A stretch of DNA of 64,000 nucleotides from Haladaptatus salinisoli. GTDB lineage: Archaea > Halobacteriota > Halobacteria > Halobacteriales > Haladaptataceae. Below the pieces are notes generated by a model, which worked only from the letters and a program-made list of their open reading frames with translations, was not told where the DNA came from and searched no databases. How positions within the stretch are numbered: position 1 is the stretch's first letter; the number at the start of each line of letters is the position of its first letter. Both the position numbers and the translations under genes were made by a program. The stretch covers positions 2,716,823 through 2,780,822 of the forward strand of contig NZ_CP085327.1 in NCBI RefSeq assembly GCF_020614375.1. The letters are read 5' to 3'. Below are positions 29,879-39,132 of the stretch, piece after piece.

Positions 29879-30540
29879 CGTTCCACTTCAACTGGACGGA
29901 GACCTGCATCCAAACTGGTCCAGGTCATAGATGTGTACTTCCACCCGTTTGCTTGGTCCCAGTCGTCCGGTTTTACCTCCGGCTTTGGTTTTCCGAAACG
30001 CTGAGCCAAGTGTGCCTTCCAGCGGTCACGCTCCTCCGGTGAGAGGTTCCCATATGCTGGGATAGAACCGTACTCCAGTGCAGCTTCTCGAATCTGTTTT
30101 CGCTCCTCTATTGTAAGATAGTCTCGGGGGTTGCTTGTCCCCGAAGTAGAGAACGAATGTGACGGCTCCCATTCTTTCCCGCCACGTTCCTGGTGCTGCC
30201 ATTTGAAGAAACGCTTGAGGGATTTCTGTGTATTGGACTTGTGAGTGTTGCTTTGGTCCCCATAAGCCAGCTCCTTCATGTAGGTGTTCGCGTGCGCGTG
30301 GTCGAGGCTCATTGTGTACCTCCCCTCGTTGTTCCACGCCCATCGGTTGAATTGGTCAGTTCGGTACGCGGTTCTTACGACAGTGGCACGGCTGTACCCT
30401 ACGGCTGCTTCTGGGGTCTTGCCGAATGCCAGTAGCCACTGGAGAAAGTTCTCACGATGTTCTCGGTAATCCAGTAGCTGCTTTTCGTTGAGTCGGCTCT
30501 TTGCCTTTTCAGTGACCACTGGGATACCGTCGAGCTCCAT
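29593..30540 (-). pseudogene. truncated tyrosine integrase (N-terminal part)
   Basis: The first about 220 residues look like a tyrosine recombinase: a SAM-like core-binding domain (YSRATVVRTAYRTDQFNRWAW, then TQKSLKRFFKWQ) and the start of the catalytic domain with the first catalytic arginine in LDAGLRPVEVERA. After that the frame runs into the wrong phase of the HalOD1 regulator and stops at 29593. The catalytic His-x-x-Arg and Tyr are therefore absent and the enzyme cannot work. It lies 157 bp beyond the 3' end of tRNA-Glu on the same strand, the usual place for an integrated element's integrase. Confidence 0.78.
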
Positions 30541-30696
30541 TACTGGTACCCCTGATTAACTGATTCGGCTTTGATAGTTGACAATCGCTGTACGGCGGCG
30601 AGGTGGGTGTTCCTTTGAATCGTATCGGCGTATGGCATAGGTTTGGCTCCATGCTATGCCACGTATGAAAATTACAGGACGGCGAAGCCGTTGTAG

Positions 30697-30771
<75 letters not shown>

Positions 30772-30866
30772 GTATCACGCTCGATGCGCATCAAATCGTT
30801 TCTGCGGGACTAGTTTAAACCTTCCGTTATCGGGCGACTGCGGCCGGATTCCGCGCCAACGAGTGC

Positions 30867-30884
30867 CAACCCCGACGGGGGTTG
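30867..30884 (-). terminator. hairpin after the hydroxyacyl-CoA dehydrogenase gene
   Basis: CAACCCC-GACG-GGGGTTG forms a perfect 7-bp stem with a 4-nt loop, 17 bases beyond the stop codon at 30901. It may end the transcript or insulate the tRNA gene. Archaeal termination usually needs a T-run, which is not present, so the role is tentative. Confidence 0.4.
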
Positions 30885-30900
30885 ACCCCGAACGCTCGCC

Positions 30901-32865
30901 CTACTTTCCTTCGAACTCGGGGTCGCGGTTGCCCATGAAGGCGGTGACGCCCTCCATCAGGTCGTCGGTGCTCATCAGGTGGCCGAACGCCTGCGCTTCG
31001 ATCTCCAGTCCGGCCTCCGTGTTCTCCCACCCCTTCAGCATCGCGCGCTTCGTCATCTTCTGGGCTATCGGCGGGCCGGCGGCGAGGTCGGCGGCGAGGT
31101 CGAACGCTCGGTCCTCGAACTCGTCGTTCGGGACGACCTCGTTGATGAAGCCGTAGTCGGCCATCGTCTCGGGGTCGAAGCGGTCGGCGGTGAAGATTAT
31201 CTCCTTCGCGCGTCCCTCGCCGACGATGTGCTGGAGGCGCTGGGTGCCGCCCCAACCGGGCAGCAGACCGAGGTCGTGTTCGGGCTGGCCGAGTTCGGAG
31301 CGTTCGCTGGCGATGCGGAGGTCGGCGCAGGTCGCGAGTTCCATCCCGCCGCCGAGGCAGTAGCCGTCGATTCCGGCGACGACGGGCATCGGGCAGGATT
31401 CGAGTTTACCGAACGTCTCCTGTCCCTTGCGAGAGAGGTCGACCGCGTTGAGCGAGTCGGCCCCGCCCGCGGCCATGCTCTGCACGTCTGCACCCGCGGA
31501 GAACGCTTTGTCACCCTCGCCCGTGATGAGGATGGCGCGAACCTCGCTGTCCGCGACCGCCTCGTCGATGGCGTCCGAGAGTTCGTCCAGCAGTTGCCCG
31601 CTGATGGTGTTCATGCGGTGCGGGCGGTCGATGACTATCTGTCCGACCATCTCGCCGGGCTTCTCGATGCGGACGGTCTCGAACTCGACTCGCTCCTCGT
31701 CGTCCACCTCGTAGAACCCGACTTCGGCGCGCTCTTCGAGGTAGTCGGCGGGTTCGTAGCGCGCCGCGCCGGTCTCCTCGTGGAGGTCTTCGAGGGTTTC
31801 GAGCAGGGTGTCGAGACCCGCTTCGTCGGCCATCCGGGCCGGACCTTCGGGGAAGCCGGCCCCGAGCATGACCGCGTCGTCTATCTCGCTCGCGGGTGCG
31901 ACGTCGTTTCCGACGAGTTTCGCCACTTCGTTCGCCATCACGGCTCGGAGGCGGTCGACGATGGCCTCGTTTCCGGCGTCGGTCGGAACGTCCGCGCCGC
32001 CGTCCTCGTAGTCGTAGAACCCCCGTCCGGTCTTCTTTCCGAGGTTCTCCTCCTCGACCTTCTCCTTGAGCAGCGGGCACGGTTCGTAGGCGTCGCCGAG
32101 TTCCTCGTGCATGTATTCGAGCACGTGGTAGCCCACGTCGATACCCACCTGGTCCGCGAGTTCGAAACTCCCCATCGGGAGGCCGATGTCGAACTTCGTG
32201 GCGCTGTCGACCTCCTCGACGGTCGCGTCGCCGGACTCGACCATCCACGCCGCCTCGTTCATCAGGGGTACGAGCACGCGGTTGACGATGAATCCCGGGC
32301 TGTCCTTCCGCACGCGCACCGGCGTCTTGCCCATCTCCTCCGCCAGTTGCTCGGTCAGGTCGAGGACGTTCTCGTTCGTGTACGCCCCGGTGATGACCTC
32401 GACGAGCTGCATCCGAACGGGGGGGTTGAAAAAGTGCATCCCGCAGAACTTCTCGGGGCGGTTCGTGACCTCCGAGAGTTCGGTTATCGAGAGGCTGGAG
32501 GTGTTCGTGGCGAAGACCGCGCGGTCGGGCGCGTACTCCTCCAGTTCCCCGTACACGTCCTTCTTGATGTCCATCTTCTCCGGCACGGCCTCGATGACGA
32601 AGTCGGCGTCGGAGACGGCCTCCTCGAAGTCGACGAGGGGGGTGACGCGCTCCAGCGCCGCGTCGGCCTCCGCCTCGGAGAGCTGGTCCTTCTCGGCGAG
32701 TTTGCCGAGACTCCACTCGATCTGGTCGTAGCCGTTCCGGACGAACTCCTCTTTGATGTCGCGCAGATTTACATCGTACCCCGCGAGGGCGGCGACCTCC
32801 GCGATGCCGTGACCCATGTTCCCTGCGCCGAGAACTGCAATGGTGTTGATGTCTTCTAGCTCCAT
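30901..32865 (-). CDS. 3-hydroxyacyl-CoA dehydrogenase / enoyl-CoA hydratase fusion
   Basis: A 654-residue bifunctional beta-oxidation enzyme. The N-terminal half is an NAD-binding hydroxyacyl-CoA dehydrogenase (IAVLGAGNMGHGIAEVAALAGYDV, catalytic His in FCGMHFFNPP near residue 142, then FIVNRVL). The C-terminal about 260 residues are a crotonase-fold hydratase (FSAGADVQS oxyanion loop, GYCLGGGMELATCADLRIA, then LGLLPGWGGTQRL). This domain order is the archaeal type and reversed relative to bacterial FadB. The ATG at 32865 is preferred to an upstream one because MELEDINTIAVLG is the normal start. Divergent from the acyl-CoA dehydrogenase gene, which acts one step earlier. Confidence 0.93.
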   Translation of the reverse strand: MELEDINTIAVLGAGNMGHGIAEVAALAGYDVNLRDIKEEFVRNGYDQIEWSLGKLAEKDQLSEAEADAALERVTPLVDFEEAVSDADFVIEAVPEKMDIKKDVYGELEEYAPDRAVFATNTSSLSITELSEVTNRPEKFCGMHFFNPPVRMQLVEVITGAYTNENVLDLTEQLAEEMGKTPVRVRKDSPGFIVNRVLVPLMNEAAWMVESGDATVEEVDSATKFDIGLPMGSFELADQVGIDVGYHVLEYMHEELGDAYEPCPLLKEKVEEENLGKKTGRGFYDYEDGGADVPTDAGNEAIVDRLRAVMANEVAKLVGNDVAPASEIDDAVMLGAGFPEGPARMADEAGLDTLLETLEDLHEETGAARYEPADYLEERAEVGFYEVDDEERVEFETVRIEKPGEMVGQIVIDRPHRMNTISGQLLDELSDAIDEAVADSEVRAILITGEGDKAFSAGADVQSMAAGGADSLNAVDLSRKGQETFGKLESCPMPVVAGIDGYCLGGGMELATCADLRIASERSELGQPEHDLGLLPGWGGTQRLQHIVGEGRAKEIIFTADRFDPETMADYGFINEVVPNDEFEDRAFDLAADLAAGPPIAQKMTKRAMLKGWENTEAGLEIEAQAFGHLMSTDDLMEGVTAFMGNRDPEFEGK

Positions 32866-32951
32866 GCTCGAATGCTCAACACGAGGCCGTTTCAAGGTTT
32901 CTCTATTCGAGATAATAAACATCCTACGAGTTTATAGGCGGTTACAAAACG

Positions 32952-32958
32952 ATTTATC
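32952..32958 (+). promoter_or_regulatory. TATA box of the acyl-CoA dehydrogenase gene
   Basis: ACGATTTATCC, centred about 26 nt before the ATG at 32981, predicts a leaderless transcript. On the other strand a CCTATAAAC at about 32931-32939 may serve the divergent hydroxyacyl-CoA dehydrogenase gene, giving it a leader of some 40-45 nt. Confidence 0.6.
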
Positions 32959-32980
32959 CATCGACCTGTAATCGTGTCTT

Positions 32981-34135
32981 ATGGACTTCGAGTTGACAGA
33001 GGAACAGCAGGCCGTTCGCGACGAGGTGCGACGATTCGCGGAGAACGAGATCGAACCGATCGCGAAGGAGTACGACCAGGAGGAGAAGTACCCGTGGGAA
33101 ATCATCGACAAAGCCGCTGAAATGGGGCTGACCGGCGCGAACATCCCCATCGACTACGGCGGCGCGGGCTACTCGGCCCTCGAAGTCGCCATCATCATCG
33201 AGGAACTGTTCGCCGTCGACGCCGGCATCGGTCTCTGCGTGACGAGCACCGCGTTCGGCGCGGACGCCATCCGCGAGTTCGGCACGGAAGACCAGAAGGA
33301 GGAGTACCTCTCCCCGGTCGCGGCGGGCGACGCCATCATGGGCACCGCCATCAGCGAACCCGACACCGGTTCCGACGTCTCCTCGGTCTCCACCACCGCC
33401 GAGAAGGACGGCGACGAGTGGGTCATCAACGGGAACAAGATGTGGATCACGAACGGGTCGGTCGGCGACTTCTTCGTCGTGATGTGCCAGACCGACCCCG
33501 AGGCCGACGACCGCTACTCCGGATTCTCTCAGATAATCGTGGAGGCCGACCGCGACGGCTTCGAGAGCGACAAGATAACCGGAAAGCTCGGCATCCGCGC
33601 CTCCGACACCGCGGAACTCATCTTCGACGACGTGCGCGTCCCCGAGGAGAACCTCGTCGGCACGCGCGGCATGGGCTTTCTCCAACTCATGCAGTTCTTC
33701 GACGAGACGCGCACCGCGGTCGCCGCACAGGGCGTCGGCATCGCCAAGGGCGCTTGCGAACGCGCGCTGGAGTACGCCCAACAGCGCGAGCAGTTCGGCC
33801 GCTCCATCAGCGAGTTCCAAGCCATCCAGCACAAACTGGCCGACATGCACACGCAGACGGAGGCCGCGCGCAACCTCACCTACAAGTCGGCGTGGAGCGT
33901 GGCGAACACCGACGACCAGTTGACCCAACTCGCGTCGATGGCGAAGGAGTACGCCTCCCGCGTGGCCGTCGAAGTGGCCGACGAGGCCGTCCAGATTCAC
34001 GGCGGATCGGGATACGTCAACGATTTCGACGTGGAACGCTTCTACCGCGACGCGAAGATAACTCAAATCTACGAGGGGACGACCGAAATTCAGAAGAACA
34101 TCATCGCCCGCGAACTGCTCGGGAAAGGATTCTGA
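32981..34135 (+). CDS. acyl-CoA dehydrogenase
   Basis: A 384-residue FAD-dependent acyl-CoA dehydrogenase of normal family length. Visible signatures are the flavin-binding [13 protein letters not shown] segment (near residues 124-136), [14 protein letters not shown], the helix [22 protein letters not shown] and the terminal [19 protein letters not shown] motif with the catalytic Glu region. It introduces the 2,3-double bond in acyl-CoA, the first step of beta-oxidation. The divergent hydratase/dehydrogenase fusion supplies the next two steps. The chain-length preference cannot be judged. Confidence 0.93.
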   Translation: MDFELTEEQQAVRDEVRRFAENEIEPIAKEYDQEEKYPWEIIDKAAEMGLTGANIPIDYGGAGYSALEVAIIIEELFAVDAGIGLCVTSTAFGADAIREFGTEDQKEEYLSPVAAGDAIMGTAISEPDTGSDVSSVSTTAEKDGDEWVINGNKMWITNGSVGDFFVVMCQTDPEADDRYSGFSQIIVEADRDGFESDKITGKLGIRASDTAELIFDDVRVPEENLVGTRGMGFLQLMQFFDETRTAVAAQGVGIAKGACERALEYAQQREQFGRSISEFQAIQHKLADMHTQTEAARNLTYKSAWSVANTDDQLTQLASMAKEYASRVAVEVADEAVQIHGGSGYVNDFDVERFYRDAKITQIYEGTTEIQKNIIARELLGKGF

Positions 34136-34201
34136 CCTCGAACCGACCACCTAACTGCTTAGGCGTCGTTCTTTTCCTCGTGTCTGGCTATTGTGAAGTC
34201 G

Positions 34202-34567
34202 ATGGGGTCCGACTCGCCTGGGATGTCGAACATCGACGCGAAAGCGAACGGTGACGGAGAGAGCGAACTCGACGCGATGCTGGAGTTGTTAGCGGATCGA
34301 CGTCGTCGGTACGCGCTGTACTATCTCAGAGAGCAAGAGCGAGCCGTTGGAGTGGACGAACTGACCCGTCGAATCGCCGAACGGGACGAACGCACGCGGG
34401 CGAGAGACCGCGATCGCGTTCGAATCGAACTTCTTCACAAACACCTTCCGAAGATGGAGGCTTCGGGCGTCATCGAGCGGGACGGCGACGCGATACGGTT
34501 AGGCCGTTCCGCGGATTCGTTAGACCCGTACCTCCACATCGCCGCGGAGTTGGAACGACCGCCGTAA
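34202..34567 (+). CDS. DUF7344 winged-helix protein
   Basis: A 121-residue haloarchaeal DNA-binding-type protein with the DUF7344 domain: LDAMLELLADRRRRYALYYLRE, VDELTRRIAERDE and the recognition-like helix RIELLHKHLPKMEASGVIERD. No output domain follows; the protein ends soon after LDPYLHIAAELE. The frame has a GTG at 34193, an ATG at 34202 and an ATG at 34223, and the true start is uncertain. It is a likely transcriptional regulator of unknown target, located after the acyl-CoA dehydrogenase gene on the same strand. Confidence 0.75.
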   Translation: MGSDSPGMSNIDAKANGDGESELDAMLELLADRRRRYALYYLREQERAVGVDELTRRIAERDERTRARDRDRVRIELLHKHLPKMEASGVIERDGDAIRLGRSADSLDPYLHIAAELERPP

Positions 34568-34592
34568 TCGTCACCCTTCGTCCGGTTTCGGT

Positions 34593-35288
34593 CTACTCCT
34601 CGGTCGTTCGGAGAAGCCAGTCGAACCCGTCCAGCACCGCCTCCCTCCCGCCCGATTCGAGCACGCTCCCGTGCCCCGGAATCACCCGGTCGAAGTCCCA
34701 CGCCAGAACCTCCCGAATTGACCGCCGAAGCGCCGCTTCGTTCGACACCGTGAGCCGAAAATCGACGGGCGCCCCGACTCGCTCGTACACGCCCGCGGCG
34801 CGTCCGAGGAGGCGGAGCGAGAGCGGGGACTCCGGCGTGACGTGGTAGCCGACGTCGCCGAGGACGAGCGTCCGACTCGGGCGATGGAAGAACGCGATTT
34901 CGGTGAGCCAGCGATGGCCCGCGATCACCGTCTGGTCGACGTCGGCGCTCCACCGGGGGTCGGGGACGCTCCCGAGATACGAATCGAAGACGAGGTCGGA
35001 GCGACGGGACGCGAGACCCGGCGCGGCGAGCAGTTTGGCGTCCGGATAGGCGTCCCGGTACTGTTCCATGTACAGGTGTCCGTGGAGTTTACTCGCGGGC
35101 GCGACGAACCGGACGCCGCCGAGATCGTCGAGTTCCCGCTTCAACTCCGGCGTGAGTCGGGCCGGCGACTGGACGAACAGTCCGCCGCTCGACAGGCGAA
35201 CGACGGTCGTGATGCGACCGATTTCGAACCCGAAGAATCGCAGCGGCTCCTCGCAAATCCACAGGTTCGTATCGAGGTGGGTGAGCAT
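34593..35288 (-). CDS. DUF4336 family (metallo-beta-lactamase-like) protein
   Basis: A 231-residue protein of the DUF4336 family, distantly metallo-beta-lactamase-like. Typical parts are LDTNLWICEEPLRFFGFEIG at the N-terminus, VRFVAPASKLHGHLYMEQY with a conserved His, and DRVIPGHGSVLES near the C-terminus. The classic HxHxDH motif is absent, as in the family. The ATG at 35288 is supported by an AAATTATCC element about 25 nt upstream; the longer frame is an arginine-rich extension that runs back into the glycosylase gene. Function is unknown. Confidence 0.78.
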   Translation of the reverse strand: MLTHLDTNLWICEEPLRFFGFEIGRITTVVRLSSGGLFVQSPARLTPELKRELDDLGGVRFVAPASKLHGHLYMEQYRDAYPDAKLLAAPGLASRRSDLVFDSYLGSVPDPRWSADVDQTVIAGHRWLTEIAFFHRPSRTLVLGDVGYHVTPESPLSLRLLGRAAGVYERVGAPVDFRLTVSNEAALRRSIREVLAWDFDRVIPGHGSVLESGGREAVLDGFDWLLRTTEE

Positions 35289-35353
35289 GTCGGTCTCTCG
35301 GCGTCGCCGAGGGATAATTTCTGTTGCGGTCGCGGGCGGTCGCCGACGGAGTC

Positions 35354-35950
35354 TCAGTCCGACTCGTACTCCGCCCAGATGTACCGCGTCGCGACCGAGC
35401 GGTAGGGACGCCACGCCTCGGCGACTTCGCGCATCTCGTCGCGCGTTAGCTCCTCGCCGTCGCCGTACAGTCGCTCGATTCCGCGTCGCACCGCGAGGTC
35501 GCCCAGTGGGAAAATATCCGCCCGTTCGAGCACGAACAGGAGGTACATCCGGGCGGTCCACTCGCCGACGCCCTTTATCTCGGTCAGCAGTTCGACCACC
35601 TCGTCGTCGGTGTACTCGGCCAGCGCCTCCCTCGTGTAGTCGTTCCGTTGGAAGGCGCGCGCCGCGTTCTTCAGGTACTGGACTTTCGTGCGCGATAGAC
35701 CGGCGTTCCGCAGTTCGGCTTCGTCCGCGGCCAGTACGGTCTCCGGCGTCACGTCGCCGAGCAGGTCGAACACCCGGTTTTTGACGGCGAGTGCGCTCGC
35801 CGTCGAGAGCTGTTGGTTGATGATGCTGATGCAGAGCCGCTCGTACTCCGACCAGTCAGTCTCGGAGTACGGTTCGTGCTCGTCGAGCAGGGTCGCCATG
35901 ACGGGGTCGTTTCGGAGGACGGACTCCGCGTCGTCGTTCGTGGTTCGCAT
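35354..35950 (-). CDS. DNA-3-methyladenine glycosylase (AlkA-like, HhH-GPD)
   Basis: A 198-residue base-excision repair glycosylase with the helix-hairpin-helix-GPD fold. The hairpin is LLTEIKGVGEWTARMYLLF (about residues 121-139) and the catalytic aspartate is in FPLGDLAVRRGI about 20 residues later. There is no N-terminal Ada-like or beta domain, as in the short AlkA forms. It removes alkylated purines from DNA. The ATG at 35950 starts the protein cleanly; the frame remains open upstream through the RimK gene as a shadow. It is 41 bp downstream of the RimK-fusion gene on the same strand. Confidence 0.88.
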   Translation of the reverse strand: MRTTNDDAESVLRNDPVMATLLDEHEPYSETDWSEYERLCISIINQQLSTASALAVKNRVFDLLGDVTPETVLAADEAELRNAGLSRTKVQYLKNAARAFQRNDYTREALAEYTDDEVVELLTEIKGVGEWTARMYLLFVLERADIFPLGDLAVRRGIERLYGDGEELTRDEMREVAEAWRPYRSVATRYIWAEYESD

Positions 35951-35991
35951 ACTGTCGTTCGAGGGTGGTAGGAACCCGACGAGAAAAGGCG

Positions 35992-37350
35992 TTACCCTTC
36001 GGTCTCTTCCTCCTCTTCTTCCCGTTCCGCCTCGTCGTCGTCCACCCGGCGTCGAACGTCCACCTGATAGTTCGAGAGGATGTCGCGCCCGAGCAGGACG
36101 GGGTAGTCCATGTGGCCCCTGTCCTCGATGCTCGCGGTGACGGTGTGGCGGTTGCCGCCGACGCCGATGACCACGTCGACCACGGGGCGGGATTTGCTCG
36201 CCTTCCGACTGCCGGATTTCACGCGGGTCATGCTCTTTATCGGCCCCGCGCCGATCTGCGCCGCGAGCTTGGTGTCGATGCTCGACCGGGTCGCCCCCGT
36301 GTCGGATTTGGCGACGACCGTCTCGGAGCCGCTCGTTCCGCTCACGAGCACTTCCTCGGTGTAGCCGATGACGACCGGTTCGGTCGGCGGGGGGCTGGTG
36401 CTGGTCGGCTTGCAGTCCGGCGTCGAATCGTCGAGCGTCGCGGTGAGTTCGTCGACCCGGTCGCGGTTGACTTCGCCGCCCGCCCGTTCGATGGCGACTT
36501 GCGCGATGTAGGGGGCGGCGCTCCGCCCCGTCGCCTTGTAGAGCCCCTTGAATCCGGCCGTCGGGTTCACTTCGAGGACGTGCCAGCCGTCGTGACCCTC
36601 GATGAGGTCGACGCCGGCGTAGTCGAGACCGACGATCTCGGTCGCCCGGCGAGCGATTTCCGCGGCCTCGTCGGGTAGTTCGTCGGTCATGTCCTCGACG
36701 TCGCCGCCGAGCGCGACGTTGGTTCGCCAGTCGTTTTCGGGCGCGTACCGGTTCATCGCGCCGACGATTCTGTCGCCGACGACGTAGACGCGGAGGTCGC
36801 AGTGGCGTTTTTCGTCCCGCTCGATGAGTTCCTGTAGGAACGCCTGTCGCTCGCCGACGCGCGGATTGACCATCTCGTCCGCGCCGACCTTCCACGTCCC
36901 GCCGCCGTGGGTTCCGATGGCGGTCTTGTAGACGGCTTCGTCGCCGAACTGCGCGCGCCCGTCGTTCAGGCGGTTGTTGTCGAGCGCGAGGAGCGCGTCC
37001 GGAACCGGGATGCCGGCATCGGCGAGGCTCGTCGCCGTGGAGAACTTGTGAATCGCGGTCATCACGGAGTCGGGTCGATTGAGAACCGGGACGAGGGAGT
37101 CGTAGATGTTGGCGAGACCGAGCGCCTCCGAGGGCTGTTCCGTGTTCGAGAGGAGGAGGCGGTTGGCGACGATGTCTATCTCGGGTTCGAGCGTCACCTC
37201 GCCGTCTCGAATCTCGACCGCCGTGTTCTCCTGACGGAGCCACTCCGGCCGGTGACCGAGGTCCTGAATCGCATTGCAGATCGCTTTGGTCTCCTTGCTG
37301 TTGTGTAGACTGAGTACCCCGACGCGAACAGGTGAGCCATCAGCAGCCAT
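35992..37350 (-). CDS. RimK-type ATP-grasp ligase fused to a retropepsin-like RimB domain
   Basis: A 452-residue two-domain protein. Residues 1-300 are a RimK/LysX-like ATP-grasp ligase with DLRVYVVGDRIVGAMNR and DYAGVDLIEG followed by HVLEVNPTAGFKG. After a Pro/Ser/Thr linker (about 310-325), residues 327-440 form a retropepsin-like domain with the DTGA motif at 350-353 and a PVLLGRDIL second motif, like the RimB/pfam05618 zinc- or aspartic-type protease. RimK adds glutamates to proteins; RimB trims them. The divergent deacylase gene completes a known RimK neighbourhood. A CTTAAAAC box lies 26-33 nt before the ATG. Confidence 0.85.
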   Translation of the reverse strand: MAADGSPVRVGVLSLHNSKETKAICNAIQDLGHRPEWLRQENTAVEIRDGEVTLEPEIDIVANRLLLSNTEQPSEALGLANIYDSLVPVLNRPDSVMTAIHKFSTATSLADAGIPVPDALLALDNNRLNDGRAQFGDEAVYKTAIGTHGGGTWKVGADEMVNPRVGERQAFLQELIERDEKRHCDLRVYVVGDRIVGAMNRYAPENDWRTNVALGGDVEDMTDELPDEAAEIARRATEIVGLDYAGVDLIEGHDGWHVLEVNPTAGFKGLYKATGRSAAPYIAQVAIERAGGEVNRDRVDELTATLDDSTPDCKPTSTSPPPTEPVVIGYTEEVLVSGTSGSETVVAKSDTGATRSSIDTKLAAQIGAGPIKSMTRVKSGSRKASKSRPVVDVVIGVGGNRHTVTASIEDRGHMDYPVLLGRDILSNYQVDVRRRVDDDEAEREEEEEETEG

Positions 37351-37455
37351 GTACGCTACCTTTCGGCTGTTCCATCTTAAAACGTTTCCAGTGGCCCAGA
37401 ACAGGAATGGGAGTCCGCCGATTGATTTCGACGGTGGATATGTGTAGTCACAGGT

Positions 37456-37462
37456 TTTTATA
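37456..37462 (+). promoter_or_regulatory. TATA box of the AspA-like deacylase gene
   Basis: GGTTTTTATAGGG lies about 26 nt before ATG 37485, which decides for this ATG against the GTG codons at 37476 and 37479. Confidence 0.6.
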
Positions 37463-37484
37463 GGGCGACCTCCGAGTGGTGGAC

Positions 37485-38561
37485 ATGACCGGGGAAGCGT
37501 CGGACGCGTTCACGTACAACGGCGGCATCGTCGAGCCGGGTGAGACGCAGAACATCAGGTACGGAATCAGCGAGACGTATCTTGGCGACCCGGTACGCAT
37601 TCCCGTCACGATAATCAACGGCGAGTACCCCGGCCCCACGATATTCCTTTCGGCGGCGGCCCACGGCGACGAACTTAACGGTATCGAAGTCGTCCGCGAG
37701 GTGGCCCACGAGTGGAACCACGACGACCTCCACGGAACCATCGTCTGTCTCCCCGTGCTGAACGTCCCCGGCTTCCTCGCCCAGCAGCGCTACCTCCCCA
37801 TCTACGACCGCGACCTGAACCGCTCGTTCCCCGGCCGCGAGGACTCGACGAGCGCGAAGCGGATGGCGGCCCAGATATACCGCAACTTCATCGAGCCGTG
37901 CGACCTCGGCATCGACTTTCACACGTCCACGCGCGGTCGAACGAACATGCTCCACGTCAGAGCCGACATGGAGCATCCGGAGGTGGCTCGGCTGGCCCGC
38001 GCGTTCGGGTCGAACGTCCTCATCTCCTCCGAAGGACCGTCCGGAACGCTCCGCCGGGAGGCGACCGAGGGCGGCGCGCCGACCATCACCATCGAGATGG
38101 GCGAGGCACACCGGTTCCAGCGCCACTTCATCGACCAGGCGCTGGAAGGCGTGATGAGCGTCTTCGCGGAGTACAACGTCCACCCGGACGACCCGGTGAA
38201 GTGGCCCGGTTGGCGGACGATCATCGACGACGAGAAGGAGAAGACGTGGCTCCGCGCCGACGCGGGCGGACTGGTGGAGATGCACTACGACCGCGGCTCG
38301 CTCGTTTACGAGGGGACGCCCATCTGCACCATCACGAACCCGTTCAAAACCGAGAGCGAGTCGGTCACGGCACCGTTCACCGGACTGCTCGTGGGCGTCT
38401 TAGAGAACCCGGTAGTGTATCCGGGCAACCCCATCTGCCACATCGTCGAACTGAACGCCGACACGCGCCGGGCGCTGAAGCACGACCGGGCGCGGGCGGA
38501 GTCCGAAGGGGACGTACAACCGCCGGGCTACGTCGGCACACCGGAACCGGCGGAGCAGTGA
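37485..38561 (+). CDS. succinylglutamate desuccinylase/aspartoacylase family protein (RimK-linked)
   Basis: A 358-residue zinc deacylase of the COG3608 type. Zinc ligands and substrate residues are visible in SAAAHGDELNGIEVV (HxxE, near residues 55-68), DLNRSFPGRED and DFHTSTRGRTNMLHV. The C-terminal third is a beta-rich barrel, like a biotinyl/barrel-sandwich domain (FTGLLVGVLENPVVYPGNPI). It is divergent from the RimK-retropepsin gene with a compact two-promoter spacer. Proteins of this type recur beside RimK in bacteria, suggesting they act on glutamylated or acylated products, but the reaction is unproven. Confidence 0.86.
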   Translation: MTGEASDAFTYNGGIVEPGETQNIRYGISETYLGDPVRIPVTIINGEYPGPTIFLSAAAHGDELNGIEVVREVAHEWNHDDLHGTIVCLPVLNVPGFLAQQRYLPIYDRDLNRSFPGREDSTSAKRMAAQIYRNFIEPCDLGIDFHTSTRGRTNMLHVRADMEHPEVARLARAFGSNVLISSEGPSGTLRREATEGGAPTITIEMGEAHRFQRHFIDQALEGVMSVFAEYNVHPDDPVKWPGWRTIIDDEKEKTWLRADAGGLVEMHYDRGSLVYEGTPICTITNPFKTESESVTAPFTGLLVGVLENPVVYPGNPICHIVELNADTRRALKHDRARAESEGDVQPPGYVGTPEPAEQ

Positions 38562-38736
38562 ACCGGCGAACAGCGCTTCGGCGAGTTCGCTCGCGGACGA
38601 CCGGCGCGCGGCGGACGGCGGTTCGACCGCGATAACGTCCGGCGGTTCCACCGCTCAACGCCGTCCGCGGTTTTTGCGGCAGACCAAAGGCAGGTAGTAA
38701 CTTCTATTTGTCCCCGGTTCCGACCATCGAACTGGT

Positions 38737-39132
38737 ATGAGTCAATCGTACAACCGAGGCCTCATCGAGGACTTCGGCCGGTGGCGCGAGTTCACGGCCG
38801 GGATGTGGGCCTGGATATTCCACAAATTCACGGGGTGGGTGCTCATCGGCTACCTGTTCACGCACATCGCCGTGCTGAGCACCGCCACCGCCGGTGATAC
38901 GGTCTACACCGATACACTTCAGGGCCTCGAAGGTCTCCTCATCGTTCGGGTCATGGAGGTCGGCCTGCTCGCCGTCGCCGTCTTCCACATCATCAACGGC
39001 GTCAGACTGCTCTTCGTCGACCTCGGCGTGGGCCTCGAATCGCAGGACAAAAGCTTCTACGTCTCGCTCGTTGTGACCGCCGTCATCGTGTTGGCGAGCG
39101 TTCCGACGTTCATGCAGGGGGCGTTCGGCTGA
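38737..39132 (+). CDS. sdhC: succinate dehydrogenase cytochrome b556 subunit
   Basis: A 131-residue membrane anchor with three spans. The opening [32 protein letters not shown] holds the SdhC heme/quinone region with the conserved HKFTG and a span with the ligand His in YLFTHI; a second His is in [10 protein letters not shown]. It is the first gene of sdhCDBA and its stop overlaps the sdhD start as TGATG. With SdhD it binds heme b and quinone and anchors complex II in the membrane. A CTTCTATTTG element around 38705 may be its promoter. Confidence 0.9.
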   Translation: MSQSYNRGLIEDFGRWREFTAGMWAWIFHKFTGWVLIGYLFTHIAVLSTATAGDTVYTDTLQGLEGLLIVRVMEVGLLAVAVFHIINGVRLLFVDLGVGLESQDKSFYVSLVVTAVIVLASVPTFMQGAFG

